DNA of 64,000 bases, from assembly GCA_936432065.2 (NCBI GenBank), contig OW386290.2, positions 136,322,677 to 136,386,676 on the forward strand, given 5' to 3'. Positions 11,507-22,436 of this stretch are shown here, piece after piece. Both the position numbers and the translations under genes were made by a program. Source of the DNA: Rutpela maculata (taxonomy: Eukaryota; Arthropoda; Insecta; Coleoptera; Cerambycidae). Below the pieces are notes generated by a model. The model was not told the DNA's origin. It made no database searches and worked only from the letters and a program-made list of their open reading frames with translations. The stretch's first letter is position 1, and each line of letters starts with the position of its first letter.

Positions 11507-13348
11507 ACTGCGAAGAGTATCCTATAGAATGTATAATAATAATAGGTTTTATTAGCAATAGCTAATTACATTACAAAAATAATACATAATTTAACAAAAA
11601 GTTTTTAAATTTAACATTAATATAAATTACACATCTACATTATTATATATATAAGTATAACATTGTCTTTTAAAAATTTGCAGAGATTGACTTGTTTTAA
11701 TTTCAGTGGGTAATCTATTATACATAACCATTCCATTATGATATAAATCATTCTGTCCGTAATTTGTCCTAACTGTGTGTATATATAGATCATTTCTACT
11801 TCTAGTCATATGTTGGTGAATATCTCTTATGTAAGTACATAATTCTAACAAATGAGCAGGTAATAGGCCATGCAGGATTTTATAGATAAATGTCATTGTA
11901 TTGAATGATATTATTTGTTTGACACTAAGTACACCTACATTGTCTAACATAAATTTTTTGCTTGTATATTTATTACAATTTAATATAATCCTCAGTGCTT
12001 GATTTTGTTTCTTTTGTAATATTTCTATTTCAGAGTTATTCAACAAGAATAATATTGATGAGCAATAATTTAAATGAGGGCTAATGATTGATTTGTAAAT
12101 TATTGTTTTTGTCCATTGGCTAATGTTATTACTTAATCTTCCTAGTAAATTTATTTTTTTTGCCATTTTACCAGTTATGTAGCTAGCATGCTTTGAAAAT
12201 GTTAGTTGGTCATCTATTATCACACCTAAATATTTGTATTCTTTTACGCGTTCTATTCTATTTCCATATATATACACATCTATATCACTTTCAGTATTAG
12301 TTACATTATATCTATTTTTTATAACCATATATTTAGTTTTGTTAGTATTTATTCTTAAATTATTTTCATTTAGCCATTTTTGTAGTACATTTATCTCCTC
12401 ATTTAGTGTCAATAATATTTCGTCAACATTTTCACCAATAAAATACAATAGAGTATCATCCGCAAAAAGTTGGATATCACATTTACGTTTATGTCGAACT
12501 ATATCATTTATGTATATTACAAATAAACTAGGGCCGAGGACTGTCCCTTGCGGGACTCCATATTTAGTATTTCTGGAATTAGATATTACTCCTTCATATT
12601 TAGTGACTTGAGATCTATCATTTAGGTAATTTTTAAACCAGTTTAATGTTGTACCTTTAATACCAAAATTTTCAAGCTTTAAAATTAATAAGTCTCTGTC
12701 TATGGTTTCAAATGCTCTTTGAAAGTCTAGATACACTACACCAATAATATGTTTATCATTTATTGCTCTTTTCCAGTCATATAAAATAGTTTGTAAAGCA
12801 CTTTCACACGAATTGTTTTTACGAAATCCCGCCTGATGTTTGGTTAGCAATTTATTTGATTCACAATATTCCACTAATTGTTCATTAACGACTGTTTCTA
12901 ATAATTTTTCATAGCTGGGGACCATATTTAGGGGGCGGTGCTCTTCTCCTAGTATAGTGTTAACTTTTTTCTCAACTGGAATGATTGTTGAGATCTTCCA
13001 TGCCTCTGGAAAATTTCCTGATTCAAGCGAAGAGTTAATAACATCTAGAAACCTGTCACTTATTGCTTCAAAGGATATTCTCAGTATCTGCGTATTTATT
13101 CCATCAACACTACTCTTTTTATTTTTCATGTCATTCATAATTTCCCTTAACTGTATGATATTGAGTGATTTAAATGTTTCAAGTGTGTAGTTATGTTTTT
13201 CCATATTATTTAATATATATTCATAATTATTAGTTTTATTCAATGACAAAGTAATATCTTCAATGCTATCTAGGAAATAATTGTTGAATAATTCCGATAT
13301 CTCTTCTTTGTTGTGTAACAATTATATATAAAAAGCTCAGTAAATTGG
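11507..13348 (-). mobile_element. 5'-truncated LINE with intact RT frame
   Basis: The non-LTR retrotransposon lies on the minus strand. The 3' end is at the left with a TAATAATAAT-type tail near 11530, and the truncated 5' end is near 13330. It is flanked by GCGAAGAGTA (11506-11515 and about 13349-13358). It interrupts the PIN gene in copy 1. Confidence 0.8.
11627..13321 (-). CDS. LINE ORF2 fragment: reverse transcriptase
   Basis: An uninterrupted 564-codon frame for the reverse transcriptase of a Jockey/CR1-like LINE, which copies the element RNA onto nicked chromosomal DNA. Residues 71-80 have the SSVDGINTQIL motif, 198-204 the motif A LDFQRAF with the first catalytic aspartate, 255-260 GVPQGT (motif B), and 286-289 FADD (motif C). 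The C-terminal region follows to NNVDV. The endonuclease and ORF1 are missing, so the methionine at the start is only the first in the truncated frame. An intact frame in a truncated copy implies a young insertion. It cannot move by itself. Confidence 0.85.
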   Translation of the reverse strand: MLHNKEEISELFNNYFLDSIEDITLSLNKTNNYEYILNNMEKHNYTLETFKSLNIIQLREIMNDMKNKKSSVDGINTQILRISFEAISDRFLDVINSSLESGNFPEAWKISTIIPVEKKVNTILGEEHRPLNMVPSYEKLLETVVNEQLVEYCESNKLLTKHQAGFRKNNSCESALQTILYDWKRAINDKHIIGVVYLDFQRAFETIDRDLLILKLENFGIKGTTLNWFKNYLNDRSQVTKYEGVISNSRNTKYGVPQGTVLGPSLFVIYINDIVRHKRKCDIQLFADDTLLYFIGENVDEILLTLNEEINVLQKWLNENNLRINTNKTKYMVIKNRYNVTNTESDIDVYIYGNRIERVKEYKYLGVIIDDQLTFSKHASYITGKMAKKINLLGRLSNNISQWTKTIIYKSIISPHLNYCSSILFLLNNSEIEILQKKQNQALRIILNCNKYTSKKFMLDNVGVLSVKQIISFNTMTFIYKILHGLLPAHLLELCTYIRDIHQHMTRSRNDLYIHTVRTNYGQNDLYHNGMVMYNRLPTEIKTSQSLQIFKRQCYTYIYNNVDV

Positions 13349-13547
13349 CGAAGAGTACGTTTTTAGCTTGTGAGTTTTTATCATTAGGCCCTTGTCATCG
13401 AAAAGAAAAAGAGGTACTGAAGCCAGTTCAAAACTAAAGCACATTTTTAACTCCAGATTCGAATGAATTGTGCAAATAATTCTTTAAAAATATATTTTTT
13501 AGAGGTGGAAGGGCTACATTTATTATAATTTTAAGTGGAGTTTAGTA

Positions 13548-13735
13548 CAGGCCTGTAGCTAGAAAATGCTTTAAGGGTGGGCAAACAATTTTTCAGAGGG
13601 GGCCCGTGGGCCAAAAATTCGTTTTTTCCATTTAAAAATAGCAACCTCATTATTTTCTGCGGTCGCCGTAGGTCGGGCAAAAATTATTCCAGGACGGGCT
13701 GCGCCCGTCCTGGCCCACCCCTAGCTACAGGCCTG
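13548..13735. mobile_element. hAT-type MITE, 188 bp
   Basis: Perfect TIRs CAGGCCTGTAGCTAG at both ends and a perfect 8-bp duplication GTTTAGTA (13540-13547, 13736-13743). Non-coding. It sits inside the right TIR of PIN copy 1, so it is younger than that element. Confidence 0.9.
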
Positions 13736-14149
13736 GTTTAGTAGCTACTTCTTTTGCGTTAAATATTGAACTTTAAAGTATTTACAAATTAGAATTATGA
13801 TTGTATTCTATGTTTAAAATGCCCTCTTCAGCTTCAATACATTTTCCGGTGCGATTTTTGAGATGATCTATTGATTGGTAATTAAAACATATGGACAAAA
13901 ACTTTTTTCAAAAAAAAACGTTCATAAAATTTTCTACAATTTTGTACCTATACAATATTTTGATACAAGTTACCATTTTCCAGATAAATGAGTCCAAAAT
14001 CAAGAAAACATGGAAATTCATATATCGGTAAATCACTTAGAGGAAATAACTGTGACAATTATTGTAAGGCGCATAATATAACTTTATATTATTAACATAA
14101 AAATAAAATAAAATAAAATAAACTGAAAAAAAATAATAATAATAATATA

Positions 14150-15077
14150 ATTTGCAGACGTTTATATAAATCTGTATGTTTTGTAAGAAAAAATATTAAC
14201 AATGTCTTAAAATGTGGTGATATTAATAAATACAACACTCGCTCCGCAAATAACATCTTTGTACCTTCACATAGATTAGAGCAGAAAAAAAAAGGTCCCT
14301 TTATTAGTGGAATTAAATTATATAACCATCTCCAACAAGCTATAAAAGACAGTAGCAATTTTTCATAATTCAAGAGACTTGTTAAAAGACATTTAGTTGA
14401 GCACTGTTTTTACTCTTATGAGGAATACTACTTGCCTGATTAAGATCCTTTTACCTTGTGGTTGTAAATGTTTTGATTGTTTGTCGCATAACATATATTT
14501 GTATTTTACTCTAGCTATAGGTATATAGTGTCAGAAAATGTTTCATTTGGGTCGGAAATGAGAGCAAGCAAGAACGAAGCAACTAGGCTATTCTTTTTTA
14601 TCGTATAACACATCCTACTCGTGCCACCTGCTTTCCCCACTACATGTACTTGGGCAGCTCTGTCTGCGAGAAGTGTAAAGAATTATTTGACTCGTTTTGA
14701 AAGGATAACGAGTTAAATAATTTTAGTTATTAAAGCACGTAATAATATTACCTATACTGAACAGAGCCAACTACAATAAATGGTACTGAAATTTCTAATA
14801 GCAATGATGTACGTGTTTTCCTGATCGCGCGTCATTATTTACTCCCTCTACTAGAGCACTGGTACACGCCTTTATTGTAGACGGTCTGTCAAGCCGTTGA
14901 AACTATGCCTGCCACCCAAATCCAAAATCTTCCGATACTTTATGTGAATTCTGTGTATGTAATATTATGTACATATTATGACGTCAATTATTTTTAAAAA
15001 AATTTATACATTATTGTTGACAATTCCAACACTGTAATAGTCTTATGGAAATAAATACATTATTATTATTATTATTT
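14150..15077 (+). pseudogene. LINE 3' remnant
   Basis: Plus-strand reading gives the post-RT C-terminal region of a LINE: NTRSANNIFVPSHRL, then GIKLYNHLQQAIKD, with stops, followed by about 550 bp of 3' untranslated-like sequence. It ends in GGAAATAAATACATT and an ATT repeat near 15047-15077. The RT domain is missing. It is old and non-functional. Confidence 0.6.
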
Positions 15078-15620
15078 ATCTCGAAAACGGTAACAGTGGT
15101 ATCTGGAAAACGGTAACTCCATCCAAATATTGTGTAGGAACAAAATTGTAGAAAATTTTATGCACTTTGTGTTTTGTGCAGAAAATTTTTCTCCATCCTT
15201 TTTAGTTTTTGTGTTAAATGACAAAAACAATATATGCATTTTTTTTTAAACGGACGCCATTTTAAAAGTACAGCCAGTTTTTTTTTTTAGGATATGTCTT
15301 AAATTGTTCCTTAGGCTTTAATCTTTATGAAAAACATTGTCCCCAAGGATCGGGAGGTGCACGGACAGTTAGGGTGGGCTTCCGTAGTGTTAAGTTTTAT
15401 ATTGAATTTTATATTTTAGATGAATCATTTATCTGGAAAATGCAACTATTGTATAGGAACAAAATTGTAGAAAATTTTATGAACTTTGTTTTTTGTGCAG
15501 AAAGTTTTTCTCAGTCTTTTTTAGTTTTTGTGTTAAATCACAAAAACCATATTTGCAAATTTACACTTAGAGTGGGCTCCCGTAGTAATAACAATTATTA
15601 TTATTATTATTATTATTGAA
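15078..15620. repeat. Diverged direct repeat plus ATT microsatellite
   Basis: A block around 15120-15240 (AGGAACAAAATTGTAGAAAA) recurs at 15450-15560, and an inverted relative lies at about 13870-13990. Together they look like the arms of an old element into which the LINE remnant inserted. An ATT repeat runs to about 15617. Confidence 0.5.
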
Positions 15621-16537
15621 AAAAAAAGTAAACGCCTAATTTAATGGTTGATTGTAATTTTCAAGTATTCTGCAATCTAAAAGGGCAAAATGTAATCACG
15701 TTTTCGCTTATAAATGAAATTCCTAATTGTTTTAATTCATGACAAAGCGTTTATTTCCTGTATAATTGATATTAACATTAATTTAAAGCCGTTTACTAGA
15801 CGAATTGAAACATATTATCAGTGTTAAAGACAAGATGCAAAAAATACTCACACTTCCCCAGTCTATATTTTGGCTAGTCATTTTAAAACACAGTAATTTT
15901 TATATTTTCTACGTGGAACGAACACTACCAATTGTATCATTATTATAAACAACACCTACTGACTGCAGCAAACAATTAGTTACATTTTCCCAGTTTATCA
16001 ATTAATTTAATGGATTCTCCTTTGGTGAAATTATCTACTTTATTTGAATAACACTTAATAAACTTGTATACATTATTAGCATTTTCTATGCATGATAGTA
16101 AATGAGCCATATGTATACTATCTATTTTATGAACATATTTTTTTAATTTTTGTTAATTTAATCTATCGATTAGCGATGCATCAATTATGTGCAGCATCAT
16201 AAGTGCATCATTTCAATTTTGTCTCTTTTTTTCAGGCAAGTTTTCATTAATTCTAGGGACATTATAAATATATCAATAAAGTTTAAGTACATTATTTGCA
16301 AATGTTTTTGCCTTCTGCCAGTTTTTGTTGACTTACAACTTCAGATTGATAAAGTGGTTAGTTTTTATGAACATAATTTTAACTGTTATTGCAGTAGCCT
16401 TACTCGTTTATTTTTTTAATTGAGCTAATATTCAAAACCTGATATTTTTTTTAAATTTTGACTTTTTAAACGAATTGAAACCTGCACCACTATGTGATGT
16501 GGCTATGAGATGAGATGTTAAAACATGCAAAAAGAAG
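15621..16537. other. AT-rich region, no gene seen
   Basis: Strongly AT-rich with short open frames that show no domain or repeat end. I can assign nothing here. Confidence 0.4.
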
Positions 16538-16545
16538 CTATAAAG

Positions 16546-17268
16546 CAGGGATCGAGGATATATATCATGATATTTATGGAAAATAACACACCATAAATAT
16601 CATGATATATATCGCAAATATAAAAATAAAACGCCTACGCCTATGGTGCGTGATTAAACACCTACGCCATTGGTGAAAAATATAGATATTTTTTTAAATT
16701 AGTTTCATTTTAATACTTATAGGTACTTCTTTATTGTCCTTATAATACTAATATTGAACATCTATGAGAGCAATTTTGTTATGTTTTTTTAAGCCAAATT
16801 CTTTTCAGCTGCTTAGCTTTACAGTTGGACGGGGCAAGATCGTCATTTTAATTTTGATGTAACAAAACTCATGATTCTCTTCCCACTTGTACGAACCCAA
16901 TGATACCCAAATGCAGCTGGGAGGATAGAGGAGGTAACCCGGGTTAAGTGATACATCATTGGGCCGTGAGAAGAACTTTCGGGCGGGTGCCTTGGGCACC
17001 CGAGGCAGCTGAACAGAATTTGACTTTATTTTAAATTGTTAGAATTTATGTTTTGTTTGTTACATGTTCAGAGCCAAGACATAATAAGCTTAAAAAACAT
17101 TGAATAAAAACGATTTAAAATATGATATGCACTGTTTTAAATTCAATTGTGGTTTTATTAAATGTTACATGAATTAAAAAAATAAAAATAAATATCATAA
17201 ATATCAAAAAGTGATATATATCAGTTTGTCTGATATTTATATAAATATCATGATATTTTCGATCCCTG
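16546..17268. mobile_element. hAT-type non-autonomous element, 723 bp
   Basis: Termini CAGGGATCGAGGATATATAT and inverted TTTTCGATCCCTG, with a perfect 8-bp duplication CTATAAAG (16538-16545, 17269-17276). Both ends hold runs of ATATCATGATAT, a possible sub-terminal binding repeat. No transposase is recognisable. Confidence 0.88.
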
Positions 17269-17412
17269 CTATAAAGTCTGTTTGCTGATAGAGTCCCGGT
17301 GTCATGTCATAAACGTCTGAACTAAGATGCCATAGGCTCGTTGGTGTTTTCGAATGAGTGGCGTCACTCTGTTTTATATTTAATTTGATGTATTTAATTA
17401 GATTTGTTTACT

Positions 17413-17850
17413 CCTTACAAATTCCACAAAAAACCACCTCTTTTTCCGATTTTCCGGTGCTAAGCACTTTTTTAGCGGAAAATTTTATTAACGAAAGTTG
17501 TTCAATATGCAATATTTCATCAAAATAAAAAAATGGAAAAATTAAAAAAATCGATCAATTTAAAAGATATAAAAAAGACTACTAATTACTTGACAACTAT
17601 CTGACAGCTTGGGTTTAATTTCAAACAAAATCATCATGAATTTTTTAAACAAAAAAAACTCATTTAAATGATATTTTCGGACTTGAACAATATTTTAAAC
17701 AAAATTTCAAAATCTTTTAATTTTGATTAAATTTTGGATTTAGGGTTTTTGGACAATTCTGAAATCAATTCTGAACAAATTTTTCGTTGATAAAATTTTC
17801 CGATAAAAAAATGTCTAGCATCGGAAAATCGGAAAAAGGGATGGTTTTTC
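17413..17850. repeat. Foldback element, about 440 bp
   Basis: The left arm around CTTTTTCCGATTTTCCGG (17440) is repeated inverted around CGGAAAATCGGAAAAAGG (17822). The middle is AT-rich and non-coding. The target duplication is unclear. Confidence 0.6.
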
Positions 17851-17929
17851 TGGTTGGAGGGTAGGTCGGAGATTATTGTCACCATCGTGTTCCCCGCCCT
17901 CGAAAACGGGAGGGGGGGTGAAGGTGTCT

Positions 17930-18260
17930 TGTTGTTCGGTCACAAAACTTTTTGGCTTTTTGCCTTTTTCTGGTTTACCTCGACTACAGTGATATGGTGG
18001 AAGCCACAGTACTTCCTGTCCATGCTCTCTAATTAAATTGTCAACAACATAATGTTGCTCTGTTCTGTTTTTGGTCTTTAACCATGTTTGTATTTTTTCT
18101 TTCGTCCAAGATCGGGTTGGTTGTTTTTCTTCAAGCCGAGAGTAGTACTTAGCATAATAAACAATAATGCTTGGATTTTGTAATCTCGGCAAAAGTCTCT
18201 ATCAGCCACTTTTCAAAATTTTCAGAATTCTGGAATCTCCAGCCGCATTCGACGACGACA
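17930..18260 (-). pseudogene. Tc1/IS630-like transposase fragment
   Basis: A minus-strand remnant of a DDE transposase: NFEKWLIETFAEI, a frameshift near 18195, then RLQNPSIIVYYAKYYSRLEE, RSWTKEKIQTWL and LWLPPYHC. In relatives the SIIV stretch is followed by a catalytic aspartate and asparagine before YHSR; here that dipeptide is lost, so the catalytic site is gone. The N-terminal DNA-binding part and the terminal DE region are absent. No TIR could be paired with it. Confidence 0.6.
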
Positions 18261-18299
18261 CGCGTTATGCAAATTGGTTTGCTGTCGAACAATAAAAAT

Positions 18300-18580
18300 G
18301 CCGCACCACGGTCATAACTTGACCACAAAGATTAAAACTTACGTTACAGATTAGGTTGCAAACAATATTTCAATAAAGACAAGGAAGGATGGAGCTCCAG
18401 ACGATATTCCTTACACTATACGAGCGGGATTCTATCAATGAACAGACTTTAAAACAAAAAATACTGTACTATTACACGAAAACTATATTGTCAATGCCTT
18501 GGAAAGACGTAATTGAGTAGATGCGATCTATACAAACTTCTCAGAGGCATTTGACTATCCTGTCAAATGGAAGTCTTGGA
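18300..18580 (+). pseudogene. Reverse transcriptase remnant
   Basis: Plus-strand sequence reads GAPDDIPYTIRAGF and later DAIYTNFSEAFDYP, recalling LINE RT segments up to motif A, with several stops and shifts. It is a short, heavily decayed LINE piece ending at the hAT target site. Confidence 0.45.
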
Positions 18581-18910
18581 AGTTTTTTCTAGAGATGCAA
18601 CAGATAGTGTTTTGGCCGGATACCGAATACCGGATATCTGGCGTACCGGATACCAGAGATCCGGCCAACTATTCAGCTTACATTGAAAGTTGGGTTAAAA
18701 ACACGTTTTAAAAACTTCGACGACAAAAAATACCTACCGGCAACTCTTCGAGAGTTGCAGATTTAAAACAAATTTTTTCGATAAAAATCAGGCTGAAAAA
18801 TCCCATCAAATTACTTTGCTATAGGCTTTAAAAAATAGTTGTGATAATTCATACTCAAGCAGTGATAGTGGTTCTTTTCCTTCTAGTAAACAACGTAAGA
18901 GATATGCTGA

Positions 18911-21900
18911 ATTAGGGTGGCCCATCTTTTTCGAAATCGAAATTTTTTATTTCTCACCCCTGCAAATGGTTCCATTTGAAGAAAAAACAGTCCCCTCAAA
19001 ATAGTATTGAGGCAAATTGAAGGCAAGGGGTGCCGCAGAATGCATTATTATGCAATAATAAAAGTAAATGGAATTATTTACATTCTTTGGTTGATGCATT
19101 GTTTTTTTTTTTAATCGGCAACATTTATCTTTAGAATGACTAATCAAGTCATACAAATATCAAAGACATTATCTGTTGTGACTATGACATGTGTCATACT
19201 ACTGTAAATTCATAGTCTAAGAAAACTAGACTAGAAGTTTTTGAAATAAAACTCTCGTTTTATCTTTGTGTATTTTATTATGAAACGTTTTTTTCATACA
19301 TAGTACCAAATATTATCCTAAATCTACAAGACATATAGTAATAAAAACAATATTTTTTGCACTAGGCCAAAGCATGCGACAGGGTTTCTTTTTTTACATT
19401 TGGAAACTGTGATTTATAATCATTTACAACTTGGAGTAAAAACTGTTTTTGGTCTTCATTTTTTGTAAAAATGTCATTATAGTCAGTAATAAGTTTGATT
19501 CCTCTCTCAGCGGTATCATTTACAACTTTAATTTTGTTTACAATATTGAAACATCGGGTATAACTTTCATTTTCCCTCCATGTTGTTGGATCATTTTCCA
19601 AAAATTCCATAGACAAACCTAATTTTTGAAAAAACTGTTTAGTGTTCTCGCATATGAAGTCCTGAATTTCCTTGTTTTCAACGTCAGTAATGTTACTAAT
19701 CATAAGTCGTTTAATACCCTCTTGATTTGGTGCTTTCCTATTCAAAGCTTTAACCATTTCTCTTTTAGTGGTAACTGAAATATCGTCATCAAAGAAAGAT
19801 AAGCCAACATTTACTGAATTAAGGTACCACAAATGGTTCACTATTTTCCTACTTGCGGCTTGAGATATTTCTTTGTCAATATTTTGATAATTAATGAGTT
19901 CTTTACAAAAGTCTGTCATGAAGCGGTGCTCTGCTAGCAAATGACGCTGTAAACCAGGCCTTTACATAAACCTTTACAATAAAGAGACATATATCTTCAA
20001 TACCTATTTTTTCTTTTTTAGTTAGTTGGAACTGATCTTGGAAAAAAAAAATTTTTAGACAGTAAATGGCTTTGGCCATCCAACGTGCATGATGAAATGC
20101 CCCTGGTTGATAGAATGTCGTGTGAGTGGGCTCTTCTTCAACAAAAAGTTTAGAAAGCATTAAAAATTCTTTATAATCATCACGAGGCTGTTGCAAAGTT
20201 AAAGCTGCATTTAGAAACTTTATAATTTCGGCTTTAACTGGTTGTAAAATGTGTTTAATTTTTGATACCTGAAATCCAGTTTTTAGTTTATTTTGATCTA
20301 TTTTAGGCCAAAATTCCCTAAAACGTTTAAATAGTGGCACATTTGGACCAGATGAGGAAGGCATTTTTGTGTCAAACACACAAAACCACTTCAAAAATAT
20401 GATGTCTACAAGGAAAATATAGAATATCTCTTTCTAATTTTTGTTGCAATAGTGTGGCTGCCCCATTTATATAACCCATATTTGATGCTGTTGTATCACA
20501 ACACAAAGCTATTACCTTTTCGTCCAAATTCCATTCACAAAGCACATCATAAACTGCTTCAGTCTGTTCTCTTCCAGTTGAATTGGGCAAAGCTGGTACT
20601 CCAAGTAGTTGTTCAATATCTCCACTAGTAACTAAGATAGCAAGTCTATCGATATTTCCCATTCCAGTGAGAGAAGGTAAAAGTTTTCCATCCCAATGGA
20701 TGACTGGGGCCGGCAATTCAGAATTACCGAAGGCAGTTTTTAATATTTCAGCTCTTTCTTCGCGGATGCGTTGTCTAGAGCGCTGAAGTGTGGTTCTGCT
20801 GATGGACAAAGATGTGGTGTCATGTCCTAGTGCTTCTGCTACTGCCGTCAAAATATGTACTCCATACCTGTCGCTTATTTTGCAAGCATCAAATGCAGCG
20901 GCTATTTTTGGTGTGATGATGTTACATGTTCCATACAATCTCCTCTTTTTTGGCTGTGACGGGCCAGGCTGGTCTTGTAACAACTCTTCTTGGGCTTCGA
21001 TTATTTCATCTTCATTTTCGTTGGAGTCGGCTGAATTACTACTTGATGATGGACAGGTGACTGTTTCCTCTAATCTAGCTTTTTCTTGTTGACTTCATTG
21101 CATTCGTTCGGATAATTTCTGTAATTTCTCCTCAGCTGATTTTTCTTGAGAAGCAAGTTGGTAATCAATACCATGCATAAATCCAGGACGTCCCTTTTTA
21201 CTTTGGTTAATTAAAAACTGCTTATCTTCATCTATTTTCATCAACTCCAATGCATTTGCATGAGAAATGTCAAAGAGATCGTCCAATTTTTCAACGAAAT
21301 TTTTTTCTTTACTCCCGCACTGGCCCTTTTAGCCGATTTTTGTAAGTTCCTCCACTCTGCATAAAGTTTATCTAGTTGTTTAACACAATGAAAATCCTGA
21401 CGTGTCGGAATGCGAGCTTTATCCCAAAAAAACTGACACCTCTTTTATTGTTAATTTAGCACTTTCATGTACACTTAGCTTCACTTCACGAATGTTATAA
21501 AAGAGCACTTGTAATACTTGTCTATTAGACGGCAATTTATTGCCAATGATTTGTGACGAATAGTGTCCAACTAAGTAAATGAAAGTATCCTTTCGTAAGG
21601 ATCTAACATCAGCCATCGTTAAATGTTTTTTCAAAAAGGAACGTATGCTAGAACTTATAATGTCACCACTGTAAAACACAATTGCAAACTGACATAAAAA
21701 CCTACCGTAGGTGCATTATATTTCCAAACTTCCAAAACAAACAATTTCTAGGAAATAATTACACCAATAAAACATTATGAGAAAAGAGGTAGATATTTGT
21801 ATTTTAAGTAAAATTTAAGTGTATTACCGTAATAAAATCTTATCTACAAATTTCTACCTGAATGCGGCACGGGTTACCGTTCACCGAATTATCTGAAACT

Positions 21901-22000
21901 TTGACATAAATTATTCCTAGTATAATAGTATATTTTCGTGGGGTGAGACTTAAAAAATACGCAAAAAAAATTCACCCCCTATAGAGATGGGCCACCCTAA
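18911..22000 (-). mobile_element. DNA transposon with TAGGGTGG termini (copy 1)
   Basis: Ends are ATTAGGGTGGCCCATCT and inverted AGATGGGCCACCCTAA, flanked by the 6-bp direct repeat TGCTGA (18905-18910, 22001-22006). It carries a minus-strand RNase-H-fold transposase-like gene. A second element with matching ends and a related protein lies at 45007-50605. The combination of 6-bp duplication and protein type does not match a superfamily I can name. Confidence 0.82.
19362..21679 (-). pseudogene. RNase-H-fold transposase-like gene, broken
   Basis: Presumed transposase of the TAGGGTGG element. In order on the minus strand: an N-terminal helical part (21679-21419), a Lys/Glu-rich region with PGFMHGIDYQLASQEKSAEE, then a catalytic-like core with HWDGKLLPSLTGMG (first acid), ALCCDTTASNMG (second acid), a CxxH motif in FPCRHHIFE, a helical insert with YKEFLMLSKLF and GAFHHARWMAKAIY, and finally AERGIKLITDY with a possible catalytic glutamate. 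The order D, D, CxxH, helical insert, E resembles hAT-type RNase-H folds. Breaks: stops near 21420 and 21095, and frameshifts near 20385 and 19920. The C-terminus is natural-looking. Function is inferred; the fragment at 49.6-50.3 kb has the same ER-KL ending. Confidence 0.68.
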
Positions 22001-22066
22001 TGCTGATATTCACAACATTTTTTGGAACTGCTTTGACGAAGTGGGTATAGAAAATAGTAGTGTTAA

Positions 22067-22436
22067 GGATAGAATTTTGCAGAGTGAGAGAGAAATATGC
22101 GTTTATTTTCGGATTATTATATATATTTAAAAAGTCATGAATGGTATAATCTTTAAAATTGCTCTAAAGAATACAATTATCTAGAGTTTTTATCATAAAT
22201 TTTTTATATAGTGAAATGCCATGCTCTAATAATGGAATTAGGAATTATTTTCATTGACAAACTGCAATATTCAAATACAACAGAAATTTACAATAAAAAA
22301 TATATGTTGTTGTATTCGTTAGAACAATAGCAGGTATCTAAAATACTTTTAAAGATTATACAGTTTGGTTTCTTAAATATTTATAATAAATCGAAAATAA
22401 ACACACATTTCCCTCTCATTTTGCAAAATCCCATCC
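22067..22436. mobile_element. TTAA-flanked MITE, 370 bp
   Basis: TTAA at 22063-22066 and 22437-22440, with long TIRs starting GGATAGAATTTTGCAGAGTG and, inverted, GGATGGGATTTTGCAAAATG; the arms match for about 150 bp. It lies in the hAT reading frame: skipping it joins ENSS to the SEKTSMDKEID segment. Confidence 0.85.

Larger units (their letters stand above)
8943..13470 (-). pseudogene. PIN/FEN1-like nuclease gene, copy 1 (broken)
   Basis: Assembled from three pieces on the minus strand. The first (13470-13350) has FELASVPLFLFDDKGL. The second (10884-10240) has EEYNKATLHQIINTVPEQ, DGGYLL and FDGYLD, then ADDADLLIV and GQDIDLLVL. The third (about 9293-8943) holds GCDT remnants, ERFVLALYNS, then KLPPTSAAARQQ. 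The order of acids (DGG, FDG, DDAD, QDID, GCD) parallels the metal-binding acids of FEN1/XPG-type nucleases of the PIN fold. The gene is dead: a stop follows KEK near 10300, two large insertions split it, and the cysteine-rich C-terminus is missing. The nuclease assignment is inference from motif order; copies at 28.4, 43.4, 54.2 and 60.0 kb support a real family. Confidence 0.65.
8545..13810 (-). mobile_element. TIR element carrying a PIN/FEN1-like gene (copy 1)
   Basis: The left terminal region (from TTCAGTAATATAACG at 8545 to about 8935) is repeated inverted at about 13500-13810, where it is broken by a MITE. The same terminal sequence bounds copies at 28.0-29.4 and 57.5-61.1 kb. Between the TIRs lies a minus-strand nuclease-like gene cut by three later insertions (9298-10235, 10885-13348, 13548-13735). 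No DDE transposase is visible. Confidence 0.7.

Noticed and set aside
12234..13190. Plus-strand frames opposite the LINE RT
   Set aside because: Antisense of an intact reverse transcriptase frame with full RT motifs.
14092..14373. 93-codon minus-strand frame
   Set aside because: Antisense to a LINE C-terminal remnant, which explains the region better on the plus strand.
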